A stretch of DNA of 64,000 bases from Coffea arabica (Eukaryota; Streptophyta; Magnoliopsida; Gentianales; Rubiaceae), in NCBI RefSeq assembly GCF_036785885.1, contig NC_092317.1, positions 4,094,501 through 4,158,500 on the forward strand, given 5' to 3'. How positions within the stretch are numbered: the first letter of the stretch is position 1; the number at the start of each line of letters is the position of its first letter. The notes under the pieces are model-generated. The model was not told the DNA's origin and searched no databases. It worked only from the letters and a program-made list of their open reading frames with translations. The position numbers and the translations under genes are program-made. This document shows positions 1 through 11,928 of this stretch, piece after piece.

Positions 1-370
1 TTTTCTTCTTTTTTGCTGTTTAGATTTCTAATTGATAGTGTGTGAGCTTTGAGTCCATTTCATGGTCTTTGCATGCAAAGAAATAAACAAAGTCTTGAAG
101 CATAGCATTTCAACTATCTCCTCCAATATATTTGTATGGTTGCACAGGTGCCTCTCAGTGCTTAGCTATTGTTACTCTTCAACTACCATTAGAGGGGGAG
201 TTATGTTAGTGCAGAACAGCATTGATGTCATTCTTGACTTGTAAACATGCATTAATTGTATATGGGATCCAAGTATGCTTAGGGAAATCTAAAGAAAGAT
301 TCTCGCAGTGGCCTGTGAGCCCTGACCACCTTACCTTTCGCTTAGTGATGGTTTAACAATGATCATACGT

Positions 371-465
371 GGATAGGGTTGGGTTAGATGATAAGGGAAA
401 AGGAATTGTAATCAGAAGGTTTTGAATTCAAAATCTCTCACTTACCCAAAAAAGAAAAAAAAATC
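371..465 (+). repeat. Possible tRNA-derived SINE fragment
   Basis: The stretch runs from a GGTTAGATGATAAGG-like segment to a TTTTGAATTCAAAATCTC segment resembling a degenerate pol III B box, and then into an A-rich tail (CCCAAAAAAGAAAAAAAA). This is the layout of a plant SINE. I could not find target-site duplications by eye, so it is only a suspicion. Confidence 0.3.
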
Positions 466-1870
466 ATACGGGGAGGCTTGAATGATTTTGTAAACGAATA
501 AAACTCATCAATACTAGCAACTATTCTTGATTAGTCATATAATACGATCTTCTTGTGGTCTGTAATAATGAGATTAGCACTTACAACCATTTCTGTGAAA
601 GCCCAAAGTATCCTCCACTAATGTTTCCTCTTTAACCCATCGTACGATTGCTGTATTATTAGTTTGTTAATCCGTCGTAGTCAATATGTATTTTTTGGTA
701 AGAGGCCTGATCTTTCAGTTAATATTTCATGTTATACGTGTTTTGAAGTTCTAAAGAAATTTAGAGTGCTCTTGACCATTACCAGTTTTCAATTAATTTT
801 TCTCAAGGAAATGTGAACACTCAATAATTCTTTAATTTGCTGCTCAAGCATGCCCTCCTCCCAAAGGGTCCCAATGATTTAATAAGACATCAATTTATGG
901 GACCCATCGATGCAATAAATTATTCAAAACATACGCAAAATTTTGATTTTTTCAAGTCATCAGTTTCTTCACTCTTTGACAATTCTAGTCTGGTGGAGTC
1001 CAATAATAACATCAAGACTGGACCAACCAGATCGTAGAGCATAAGCATAGTTTATTCATATGGGTGCTCAATTAAATCCTTCAACTTCAATGGGCTATGG
1101 CTAATGGCTTTCGTTTTTGCTTCGTCAACTTCAACTAGCAATTTTAGTGCCAGACAATTCACCTTTTACAACCTTTTTTTGAGGTCACCAAACTTTCCTC
1201 ACTTCTTGATGGCCTGTCGATCAATGCATCTTCGTTTCTAAATGCTTATGAATCGAGCACAAAACTGTCTCTTAAATATAAATGACGATAGTATGTGGTA
1301 TCACTGAAAACCCTTTATGTGGTATCGAGCACAAAAATGTTTAGGTGGGATCCCCTTTAAACAAGACAAGAAAACCCTGTTAATTTTAATTACAATTTCC
1401 AAATTCGACAGCCTAAGCAAGCTGAATCTAATCAAATTTTATTATCATATATATGTGCTCTTAGAAAGCTTTTAGGAGGTTGATTTCGAATTGTAGGGTT
1501 CAATCATGAAACAAGACATTGCGCTTAGACGTGAATGGTAATGAAATTGAAAACTATTGCTAAGTGGCCTTTGTTCCCACTTTCCAAGTGGTGGGCAAAG
1601 TCTTCTAATATTCCCCACCCTTTGTTTTTCTGTTCACAAAAGGTGCATTGGAAACTTCAATTTGTACGCTAGTTTGATTATCGAGTGTGCCGTGCCATTC
1701 ATAGTAGTGTTTTTGTTTCTTCTGCTAAGTCAAAGGATTCCATGGCATTGGCAGCCCACATGAAAAATAGAAGGGAAAAAAAAATACTTACTCTCCAGTT
1801 TTCTCTCTTTCGGCACTAACTGATAGACGGTCAGTTCAATGTTTTGGCAAGCAACGACCATGATACTTGT

Positions 1871-1950
1871 TAAGGAGGTTGTGATCTAGTGAATAAAGTT
1901 AAAACTTCAGAAATGAGAGATCTTGAGTTCAAATTCCCCTTTTTCTCTCT
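1871..1950 (+). repeat. Possible tRNA-derived SINE fragment
   Basis: GTGATCTAGTGAATAAAG resembles an A box and GAGTTCAAATTCCCC resembles a B box, about 40 bases apart, followed by a T-rich tail. The spacing fits a tRNA-derived SINE head. It cannot be a functional tRNA because the acceptor and anticodon arms do not pair. Confidence 0.35.
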
Positions 1951-2220
1951 TTGTTTCTTATATTCCATTCTTCGCATTCTCAAAAAAAAGAGGATGAAAC
2001 TTTGTATAACGTTTCGATTATCATATAAAACTATAAAAAGCTTCCCGCTATACATCTTAAACTCAGCACACTCAGCAGTTCTTGTTGGAATCAAGCTCAA
2101 AATTATTAGGCCTGCATTTACCGTTGAATGACAATTGAATCGCAGAGTGCATATCATTTTCCTTAACTAAAGCGTAAGCTATTTAGCTTAGGTAGAACAG
2201 GAAGTGAAAGCAACGGATAA

Positions 2221-3253
2221 AGGCCAGTCTCCTTAGTCAATGATTTCATGTCTATTTCGGAGAATAATGTGCATATCAGGCTTCTCTTTCTTCCTCTGCT
2301 TTTCAGCTACCATATCGAATAGACCTCTCTCTCGATCGGTTATCTCAAGTGGACGGGCATAAGATTCAAATTGTCCGAAACCAGGCTTCAAGTTGGAAAA
2401 ATGAACACAGGAGTTAGCATTATTCAAGAATAGAATATACGTAATGATTGAGAATCTATGTCCATATTTTTCGTTATATGGACTGAATGTGGCGTTGTTA
2501 TTACCTTGCATCATAAAAGCGTATCAACAGGTAGGGTATTGCTTTGCATTATGCCTTCGAGGGAGAGACAGAGACCCCTCCTCCGACTTGGCTATTTTAA
2601 ATAAGCAAACACTTAGATGAATCAGAACCACACTAGGTTGATACCTACACTTTCCAGTGCTTAATCGAAATTCCACTGCTCATAACGACGACAAATGAGA
2701 AATCTCAGTCGCATTCGTGTATCCAGTCGTCATGATCAGCTGTCATCTAATTGATAGCCCACCTTTTCTTGAGTATTGGATAACGACGTTTGATCTTCCA
2801 ATAGCAGTGCTCGTTCTTTCAAAATCACCATGGGTCTGTCAGGCTGTAATTCAGTTATTTTCTTAATAGCAGTAAATGTACATGCAACTCCATGGAGAGC
2901 ACAAAACCGCCTGATAACAACATATACATAGATGAACTGGGAACGAAAGCTGTGCTCTGGAAGGATCATGGGATCAGGAAATCAACTGATCACCTAAATC
3001 CATGAGCTTGATAAGATTAACAAACATTACAGATACCCACTATAACCATGTTTTCTGCAAGGATACTACGTTCCCTAACGAGATGGGTACAAAGAATGTT
3101 GCTGCATTCACTGAGATTCATTTTTTTGAGAAACAAACACGTGTGCATAAGCCTTTTGCCTTTATGGTGCAACAGAAAGAACTTCATGTACAAAATTATA
3201 TAGGGTATCATAATCCATTACTATCTTCCGAGGGGAATATTTGTTCGTACCGG
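2221..3253 (-). other. 3' flank of the activase-like gene with two unexplained open frames
   Basis: Two minus-strand open frames lie just downstream of the Rubisco-activase-like gene: 2233-2514 (it includes SYARPLEITDRERGLFDMV) and 2736-2969 (it includes ITELQPDRPMVILKERALLL). Both have a more protein-like, charged composition than the surrounding noise frames. I do not recognise either family, and could not chain them by splice sites to any neighbour. They could be exons of a small unknown gene, remnants, or chance. Confidence 0.25.
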
Positions 3254-6200
3254 TTAGTCATCAATATTCTTCATGTATTCCTTTGAAAGCTTTGTCTCCA
3301 TTATCAGCCTTTGTTCTTTGACAAGAGAATGCCCTGATTCCAGTAAAGCTTCTATGGTTTGCTTTTTGAGCAAGAACCCCAGATAATTTTAGCAGCTCAT
3401 TTTTTCAAGACAAATAAAAATTGAGAAACAAAAAAACTCAAGTACAATTTTCTTCTTTTGTAAAATTATTTACCTTTGGCGGAGTAAAAACTGGAAGTTT
3501 TCCATCCTTTTTTTGCTTCAAAAGTCTTTTGCCCAAGTTGTCGGCCCCTCCACCATCCTCAACCCACTATAACAAAAGAAGTTGAACTAAATATTTTAAA
3601 ATATGTTGAATCTGGGAAAGCAACGCAAAGATGAAAAAGATATAGAGTCTCACATATATCAGAGAAAAGAATATAATAACATTTGTAAGTTCAACAGGGA
3701 CAGACAACTGGCTGTGACCTTGAGGAAGTCTTTTGCTAAGTGAAAATGTTAGACGATATAAAATTTCTCTGGAGTGTAGAGATTCAAAATGCATCTCCCG
3801 TGGTATTGAAGTATATTACTCATTGGTGACTAGATAGATTAAGCATTGCAAAGTTATATTGCATAGATGTCTGAAAGCACATGCATAGATGGTTATTCAT
3901 GCAAAGAATATGTCCCCTTGAGAATTAACTTGTTCACTCATAGTCATTACTCAAAAGTGAGCCTAAGTGGAAGGGGTATAATACATTGCAAGATGCGGTC
4001 GCACCTGCATACGTGAAGAGCTCAAGATAGTTCTTAAAGAATATCAGGAGTTGTCAGCAACGTACAAATACCAAAAAGACATAATTCAGTTGAATATTTT
4101 GCACCTTTAAGATTGACCGGTCATATGTTCGAGATCTCAAAGCTCCATAAAAATCCAAGGCTGCCAGTAGATTTTGAATAAGATCAGCAAAAACAGAAAA
4201 ACAAAGACATCCTCCAGTTTGCATATTGCAGTTCAGTGTCATAATTGAGTATGATTATGAATGTCCAATTTCTGAACAAAAGAAGTTTAACATCACCAAA
4301 GATAACACATTTTCCTTAAAGGACTCAAAAGAAATTCATTAGTAGGTACACTTTTGGCCAACGCAAATGCTGTTCTAATCACAGTTATTGCTCTGGATCT
4401 TCTCATAAACCATCTATCTAGTTTATGCCAAACTTAATTACGGTGCAGACACACTTCTAATTCTAACTAGAACTTCTTTAATTAAGGAAACAAGCAAAAA
4501 TTTGAATTAGTTGTCAGAAGGTAATAATAAGAGAATGTATAGCAATCCAAACTAAATGTTCTTGGCACTAGATAAGTTTTATTCATCATATATGAAGATT
4601 CATAGCTACCTTGATTAGGAAATGATTTCACTATCTCTCCAACTTCATCCCTTGACATGCCATCTTTCTCATACATCCTGTGAACAATATTCAGAATATC
4701 TTCATGGGTGGGCTGCCTGTTCATAAAAATTGCATCTGAGAAGGGAACTGGGAAAAAGCACACAACATATGAAATAACAAAACTGAGTACTAACATCTAG
4801 CTGTCACGTAGTAATCACAATAGCATGTCAACAGTAATTTTGCACTAGCAAATAGCAACCTCAAAAGCAACCAATTATTAGTACAGAATTTGAACTGCAA
4901 TATTTGTTAAAGTTCCAAACATGACATCTGCTGCTCTACCAATAAGCTAATTCTGCTTGCTATTTTTATTGGTGAAGAACTATTAAGAAACTCATCTGTC
5001 AATTCAAGTAAATGACACCTAACTACCTCATTTTCTGAGTTCAAGTTCATCGATTTGAGTAGCTTCTAATCATTTCATGATGGTTTTTGTTTCAGAAAGC
5101 GGAGGTACTTGACTGAATTCTGAGCAACGCAACAATCCTTAGGTCAAGTACTTAAAAGAGATTAACCATAGCTTCAACATACAAAATTTTTCATTGGATT
5201 TGATTACTAATTGTCTACCATTAGAACATAGAAACCAGTATCTAATAAACAATATATTTTATAATCAAGGTTTTATAAACTAGTCCATCTTATTTCAGTA
5301 AGACCTCATATGCTCAAGTATATTTGGATGGAATTACACGGCCTGCTATGTTAATACAGGTTTAACCATCATTCTTCTGTGATATCCTTGAAATATATAT
5401 CAACATGCCAAATCAAATGAAGCAATCATTTCTAAAATGCATAACGCAAAATTTAAACTCGTAAGCATTACAAGTACCAGTAAAATTTTTCCATCCTTCC
5501 ATCTCGAATCAACGGCGCATATATTGTTGAAAAATCATTTCCGGTAACAATAATAGGGATCCTCTTTGTAACATCTGATTCTTTCCAGACTTGCCCAATA
5601 CTTACCTTCGTAGGGTTATCAGACAAATTCATCAGTGTCCCAACAACAATCTGATTATTGACAGTCATTTGGGTATTACCTTCAGAAGATCACAATATAA
5701 CATGATGATCAATGGAGGCAATTTTATAAACTCAAAAAGGTGGGTAAAAGAACACAAAGGCGTATTGCATAAGAAAGATAAGGAGAAAGAGAAAATGGAA
5801 ATAGATTTGCTTATCCAACTTATAGATTGGCTCACCAAATCTTCCAAGACCAGCATCAATGTCATTGATAACCAAGCAACTCATTTTCCCCTGCATATGC
5901 CAAAATCCAAATAAAACCAAATTGAACTTTATTTCTAAACCAAGTTGAGTGAATTGAAAAAAAAAAAAAAAAACCTCTGACAGTATTTTATGATTTTAAT
6001 AGGTGTGTTTTTCTAGCTGATAAAGCTTCTATAAGATGGAAGAGAAGGTTTGCTGCTCTAAATATTTGGATAAAGCAAGCAACAAAAATACTCTTGAATC
6101 AGCTCAAATTCAATGCCTTCATAACGCTGAACATTCCTTCCATTATATCTATCAACTTTTTCTCTGTTCAAGTGACTTGACATCAGATGAAATATTTCAA

Positions 6201-7806
6201 CTCATATTAGTGATCATCCAAATTTGTCTATCTTTCCTTGCTCTCCTTTGCTAATATCTGTTTAAATACTCATTCAATCAACAGCAGCACAATAACCTTT
6301 TAAAGAAATGCATTTTGCTAGGAAGCAGAAGGGGAAGGCTACATTCTGGAGGTCGATTAAGAAGTATAAAATGGAGTATGGCAACTAATAAATTCACAAT
6401 CCTATATATACATATACCAGTAGTGAAAGTAATAAAGCTTCTAACTTGGTTCTGAACCACTTGAGAAGCAGTTCTATACCGTTCACGTATCAATTTTCCT
6501 GGTTCTCCTGTTCAAAAGGGAAAATAAATAAACATTTTAGATATTAGATGCACACAGTATTACATGGAACTGTCAGGAACCATCTTACCAGCTCTTTCTG
6601 ATTCCAGTTCACCAGCAGACATGATAATAGGTTCAACTCCCATGGCCCGGAAAATGAGTTCAGTTTGAAATGACTTCCCTTGCCCTTTTCCACCCCAAAT
6701 GCCTATAACGTTCAGAACAAATAAAACACGAGCAGCACAAGGCATGGTGCAGCGACAATATAAGTTTTTAAATTGGTTATTGGTAAATCTTTAACTCATA
6801 TCACAGATTCTGATACTGAGGTAACAAAGTACTATATACTTGCCTAGGATGAGTGGTACTTTCGTATTGAGCAGATGAGCAAGGTAGTTCTTCGCGATAT
6901 GGCACACTGTGCGGATAATAAGCCAGGTATCAGGACAACGCAGGAATACCATTTAGGACTTATGACCACAAGTGGAGATATAGATGACTGTTTCCACTAG
7001 TTTTTTTTTTTTTAAGAAAAAAAGGAGGAGAGTACCAAATTTTATCACTCTCACTTCTCAATGCAGCTAAAATTCAGTTTTTTTTTTCTTTTTTACCATT
7101 TGCGATGAATTGCTGAACTTACCAACTTTATCCTGCCACAGTGGGAAAAAAGAATTAGTTCAAAAATTATGATAAATTAAACAACATAGTTAGGACAATT
7201 TTGCCAGATAAATTACGTCGAAGAATACTATATTAACGTACCATAAAGAGCGGCGCAATGTAATAATCGCCTTGCAGATATTCAAACGACCTTGTAGCTT
7301 TCTGTCTGTAATCGAACACAATATCAGCTGAAATTCAAATAAAAATGATCATCAAATTTCCCAGATATTTTCAGAACAACAAAAAAAATAGACTAAAATT
7401 CTTGAAGAACAACAAAATGAAGCAAATTACAATCTTTCCCAAGGAAATTGCCGGCGAAGAGGTCATCGATGATGCCAGCTCTAGCTCCAACAGCAATGTT
7501 CATATTATCCGACTCTTTACCCAGCGTGTAAAGGTAATCGTTGCCTTCCTCGTCTTTGGCTTCCCAAGAGGACTGTTTGGATAATCTTCGGTTATTCAAT
7601 GATCCGTTGGAATTGGAGGAGTCTTGGAAGTTTTCGTCATTCCCGGAATTGAGTGAAGAACAGGCGATTGCGGTTTGTTTGGTGGACAATTTAGTTGCTG
7701 GAATGATTCGGGAATCGAAGAGTGAGGAAGAAGAAGTTGGGAATCGGAAAGAAAGAGAAGCGAGGCCGAGGGGGGAAAATAGGTCGGATTTGAAGAAGAG
7801 AGCCAT
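3254..7806 (-). CDS. Rubisco-activase-like AAA+ ATPase, chloroplastic (12 exons)
   Basis: This encodes a 443-residue P-loop ATPase of the Rubisco activase family, the divergent activase-like branch represented by Arabidopsis At1g73110 rather than RCA itself. The first ~60 residues are Ser-rich and look like a plastid transit peptide. Walker A (GGKGQGKS, about residues 182-189) and Walker B (CLVINDIDAG, about 241-250) are present, followed by NQIVVGTLMNLSDNPT and the arginine-containing RIPIIVTGND segment. Exons on the minus strand: 7431-7806, 7242-7327, 7123-7132, 6844-6906, 6589-6702, 6446-6507, 5836-5890, 5478-5679, 4610-4716, 4105-4160, 3474-3566, 3254-3361. All phases close in frame to a TAA stop. 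Two oddities: exon 3 is only 10 nt, and the intron after exon 4 begins with GC (AG|GCAAGT). Exact function of this branch is not known to me. RCA-like remodelling of sugar-phosphate-inhibited Rubisco is the family role. Confidence 0.88.
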
Positions 7807-7861
7807 CGGAGACGTTTGCAGATTGAGCTCCGACTAATTCTGGCCTTTCAAATTTCGCTAT

Positions 7862-8209
7862 TTATATCTGCAAAATCCCAAATTTGTGTTTACGCTATTC
7901 TCAGTTGTACCTTTACGTTATTTGGCGCCACATGAAGGAATGATGATGCCATTGCCATGTTCCTCCCCCCCTCATCTTTACTTGATTCTCATATGGCTCC
8001 CCCAATCTTTTTGAATATAGTAATTCTCATCACTACACTTTTGGCCTTTTCATTTTAGTCCAAGTTCTCGCAAAAACAAGTGGCCATGTTTCTTCTAGTA
8101 AATGATACTAGTACTATTTCATTATCGACGTACTTCTTACATTGTTTGTTTGATGACACAACCTTTTCCTTTTTCCTTTCAAGGGATGAGCGTACATTTC
8201 TCTTTCATC
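7862..8209. promoter_or_regulatory. 5' flank of the activase-like gene
   Basis: This short intergenic stretch lies upstream (minus-strand sense) of the Rubisco-activase-like start codon at 7806 and should contain its promoter and 5' UTR. I see no unambiguous TATA box or named element. It ends where the RBR-like relic begins. Confidence 0.4.
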
Positions 8210-8837
8210 CCCTGCGAGGACAGCACCATAATTAGATCATTGTTACCTCTTTCATCCAGTCTCAGCTTTCGAAATTCTGCACGCTCTAACCCCTGATGCT
8301 TCGGAACCTAACACCGTGCACTGAAGAATAGTGGGCAGATGGGGCATCAGGATTGCGGATTGCCTAATGATCCCTTCTTCAGTATCATTCACCAGCATGG
8401 CCGAGCAATTCTCATACGGAGTAAAATTTTTAAGAATCAAGAATATTTCCCGCACTCCGATAGAGCAATAACTGTTTCAGGGATTATACCTCAAGCAAAA
8501 GCAGGTTCGATGATGTAGTTGCAGTCTGAATTCAGAGAAGTTACAATACAAATAATATCTTCCATTTTAGCGCGAGCATGTCTGGCTTTACAATGGAACG
8601 AAACAGTGAAAGCGGCTTCCAAATTTGACCGTATCACGTCTTTCTTTTCTTCCATGCAGATATCACAAGATGTATTTGATGATTCACCAGCGACTTCTTT
8701 GGCTCCAGATGATCGCTTTTTCGAGTTGGGATATAAATTTGAAGATTACCTACGGAATACTCCAGGGCCTCTTGCAATTGTAGATCTTCTGCCTGTTCAG
8801 CATCTGGTGGATATGGAACTGTAAGTACTCCTTCCAT
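8210..8837 (-). pseudogene. Decayed RING-between-RING E3 ligase copy
   Basis: Read on the minus strand, this stretch resembles the three RBR genes further right. The start region matches the MERVL...DAEYAEKLQVEEALQASLANLQI segment of the 17108 copy (here EDLQLQEALEYSVGNLQIYI). A CDICME piece of RING1 follows, then ENCSAMLVNDTEEGIIRQS, the first half of the IBR, and a decayed tail that aligns with the Cys/His-rich IBR end. The matches lie in several different frames, key zinc-binding cysteines are missing and there is no RING2. It is a dead copy. It is closer to the 16013-17108 copy than to the duplicated pair. Confidence 0.75.
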
Positions 8838-9081
8838 GAATGTGGAGAAAGTACTTCAATGATTTGAGCCAGGATCTGTTGATATTCTTTTCCCTGTTCA
8901 GGAGTAGAACGTACAATTCTAATGTAAGCAGAAATTTACATGTAATTATGATTTTTCTCCATGGAAAATATATTCAGTTTATCAGCTATATCCTTATATA
9001 CAGTGCAGCAAACCAACATGTACCACTAAATCGTATGGTGACAATATTCACGACCCTCAAAGGGTTGCTTTCGCTTGATTA
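8838..9081. other. Short intergenic stretch left of the Copia insertion
   Basis: AT-rich DNA upstream of the RBR relic, ending at the CTTTA target site of the Copia element. The same sequence context resumes at 15721. Nothing coding is seen. Confidence 0.5.
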
Positions 9082-9086
9082 CTTTA

Positions 9087-9338
9087 AGTTATTAATTATG
9101 CTGAAAAGTATGTTTTTCATATTTCATTGATCTATTTATACAAGTAACTAGGTTAAATGGTCAGCCATGTACAGCTGTATATAGTCTGTAATTACAGACT
9201 ATATACAGTTGTGTTCTTAGACTAATTACAGCAGCTATCTTAGACTAATAGCTGTATTCTTAGACTAATTACAGCAGCTATCTTAGACTAATTATATAGC
9301 TGTATTCTTAGACTAATTACAGCTAATTCCTACCAACT
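9087..9338 (-). repeat. 3' LTR of the Copia element
   Basis: This 252-bp direct repeat is nearly identical to 15460-15715. It holds internal tandem units built on TTAGACTAATTACAGC and a short palindrome (TATATAGTCTGTAATTACAG and its complement). Its ends read AGTT...AACT rather than the usual TG...CA. Confidence 0.92.
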
Positions 9339-9347
9339 CTCCCCCTC
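9339..9347 (-). other. Polypurine tract of the Copia element
   Basis: On the minus strand a G-rich purine run (TGAGGGGGAG) directly precedes the 3' LTR, the usual plus-strand primer position. It also helps fix the inner LTR border at 9338. Confidence 0.75.
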
Positions 9348-11928
9348 AAGTTGGGGCATAGATATCACAAATGCCCAACTTGGATAGAGATGCATTGAAT
9401 AAGCTACTAATAACTGCATGAGTCATAATATCAGCCAACTGATCTGAACTTCTTGTATAGGGAATTTCAATTGTCCCGAAATCAAGATTATCTTTGATGT
9501 AGTTCCTATCAATTTCAACATGCTTTGTCCGATCATGTTGAATAGGATTATTTGCAATCTTAATGGCTGCCATATTATCACAAAATAATACCATAGAACC
9601 TTTTGGACTAAACCCAATCTCCTTTAAGAGAATTTTCAGCCAAGAGAGTTCTGTGATAGCATGATGCATAGCTCTATATTCAGCCTCTGCACTAGATAAT
9701 GAAACCACGTTCTGTTTTTTACTTTTCCAAGACATCAAGTTGCCTCCAACAAAAGCCAAATATCCAGAAGTTGATTTTCTATCCAACTTGCTACCAGCAA
9801 AATCAGAGTCTGTATATCCAACCACATCAAAATGTTCGTGTTTGGAGAATAAGACACCTTTTCCTGGAGCTGATTTCAAGTAAGCCAAGATTCGATTAAC
9901 AGCATTCATGTGTTGATCACTTGGATTGTGCATAAACTGGCTAACAACACTGACTGCATATGCTAAATCTGGCCTGGTATAAGTTAAATAGATTAGTCTA
10001 CCCATGATCCTTTGATATCTTTCCTTGTTTGTTGGAATCTGATCAGAAAAGAAGGCTAGGCCATGATTCACTTCAATCGGAGTATCTATTGGCTCACAAG
10101 CAGACATACCAGTTTCAGCTAGGAGTTCCAATGTATACTTCCTTTGGGAAAGGAAGAGTCCTTGCTTGGACCGTGATACTTCAATGCCAAGAAAATATTT
10201 AAGAGTCCCCAAATCTTTAATCTCAAATTCTTTGGCTAAGTAACTTCGAAAGTTCTCAATTTCTTCTTTGTTATTACCTGTTACAATCATATCATCAACA
10301 TAGACAAGAAGCACGGTAATATCATTGTAGTTACGTTTATAGAACAGCGTGTGATCTGCTGAAGCTTGCTTGAATCCAAACTCCTCCATGGCATGACTCA
10401 ATCTTCCAAACCATGCCCTTGGTGATTGTTTTAATCCATACAATGCCTTTTTCAGTCTGCACACCTTTCCTTCTTCTAGTGTAAACCCCTGAGAAGGATC
10501 CATGAAAACTTCCTCAGTCAACTCACCATGAAGAAAGGCATTCTTCACATCAAATTGTCGTAGAGTCCAGTCTAAATTAACTGCAAGTGACAATATGACA
10601 CGAACAGTGTTCATCTTGGCAACCGGTGCAAATGTCTCTTGATAGTCAATACCATAGGTTTGAGTGTAGCCTTTTGCAACCAGTCTAGTTTTGTATCTTT
10701 CAACTGTCCCATCAGACTTGTATTTGACACTGAATACCCATTTACACCCTACGGTCTTCTTTCTCATTGGTAACTCAACCATTTCCCAAGTAGAATTCTT
10801 TTGGAAAGCCATCATTTCTTCTACCATTGCATCTTTCCACATAGGATCATCAAGGGCTTCCTGAAAATGACTAGGAACATTTGCTCTTCAGTTGTCTTCT
10901 GTATATGTTCCTAGTCATTTTCAGGAAGTCCTTGATGATCCTAAGTGAAAAGATGCAATGGTAGAAGAAATGATGGCTCTCCAAAAGAATTCTATTTGGG
11001 AAATGGTTGAGTTACCAATGGGAAAGAAGACCGTAGGGTGTAAATGGGTATTCAGTGTCAAATACAAGTCTGATGGGACAGTTGAAAGATACAAAGCTAG
11101 ACTGGTTGCAAAAGGCTACACTCAAACCTATGGTATTGACTATCAAGAGACATTTGCACCCTACGGTTTTCTTTCCCATTGGTAACTCAACCATTTTCCA
11201 AGTAGAATTCTTTTGGAGAGCCATCATTTCTTCTACCATTGCATCTTTCCACTTAGGATCATCAAGGGCTTCCTGAAAATGACTAGGAACATATATACAG
11301 AAGACAACTGAAGAGCAAATGTCAAGTTTGTCTTAGACAAACGGTGATAGGATATAAAATCAGAAATTGGATAGGAAACATTGGAAGCTTTTGAAAAACC
11401 AAGCCTATCAGGTTCTTTTCGTTCACGAAGAGGATATCTTCTATTCTGATCAATATTAGGATATGAGTCAAGACTTTCAGAAGAAGTACATACCTTAGTG
11501 TCAATCTTGGAAGATTCATTCGATAGCATGGTAGTATCATCAAGGGAGGTATTATCATTAAGGGAGGTACAAGAACCAGGAGGCATAACAGTGATATCTT
11601 TTGTTCTCCTAGAATATCCTTTCTCAAAGAAATGAGCTGGTCTCTCACTATTAGTTTCAATTTTATTTTCCTGACCATCATCTAAAACTAAGGAATTCCC
11701 ATTTTCCTTTGCATTCTCTATACCTAAGATCCATATCCTTTTTTCTCCTAGCCATTATTTTTCATCTTCTCTACTTTTAATCTCCCCCTGAAAAGGAACC
11801 GCAGACATATGTCCAGAAAAATAAGACTCATTTTCACAAAATTGAACATCCATAGACACATAGTAGGTTCTCGTAGGAGGATGAAAACATTTATATCCCT
11901 TTTGTGAATTAGAATAGCCAAGGAAAAC

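Larger units (their letters stand above)
1..2220. other. Intergenic AT-rich DNA, no recognisable gene
   Basis: I see no protein family or exon chain here. Open frames are short and have no recognisable motif. Two short stretches, near 371-470 and 1871-1945, have the look of tRNA-derived SINE heads: an A-box-like segment followed by a B-box-like GTTCAAAT or TTGAATTCAAAATC segment and then an A/T-rich tail. They are listed separately at low confidence. Confidence 0.6.

Noticed and set aside
10958-11185. Plus-strand reverse-transcriptase-like frame
   Set aside because: It lies in the internally rearranged middle of the minus-strand Copia fossil and is part of that element, not a separate gene.
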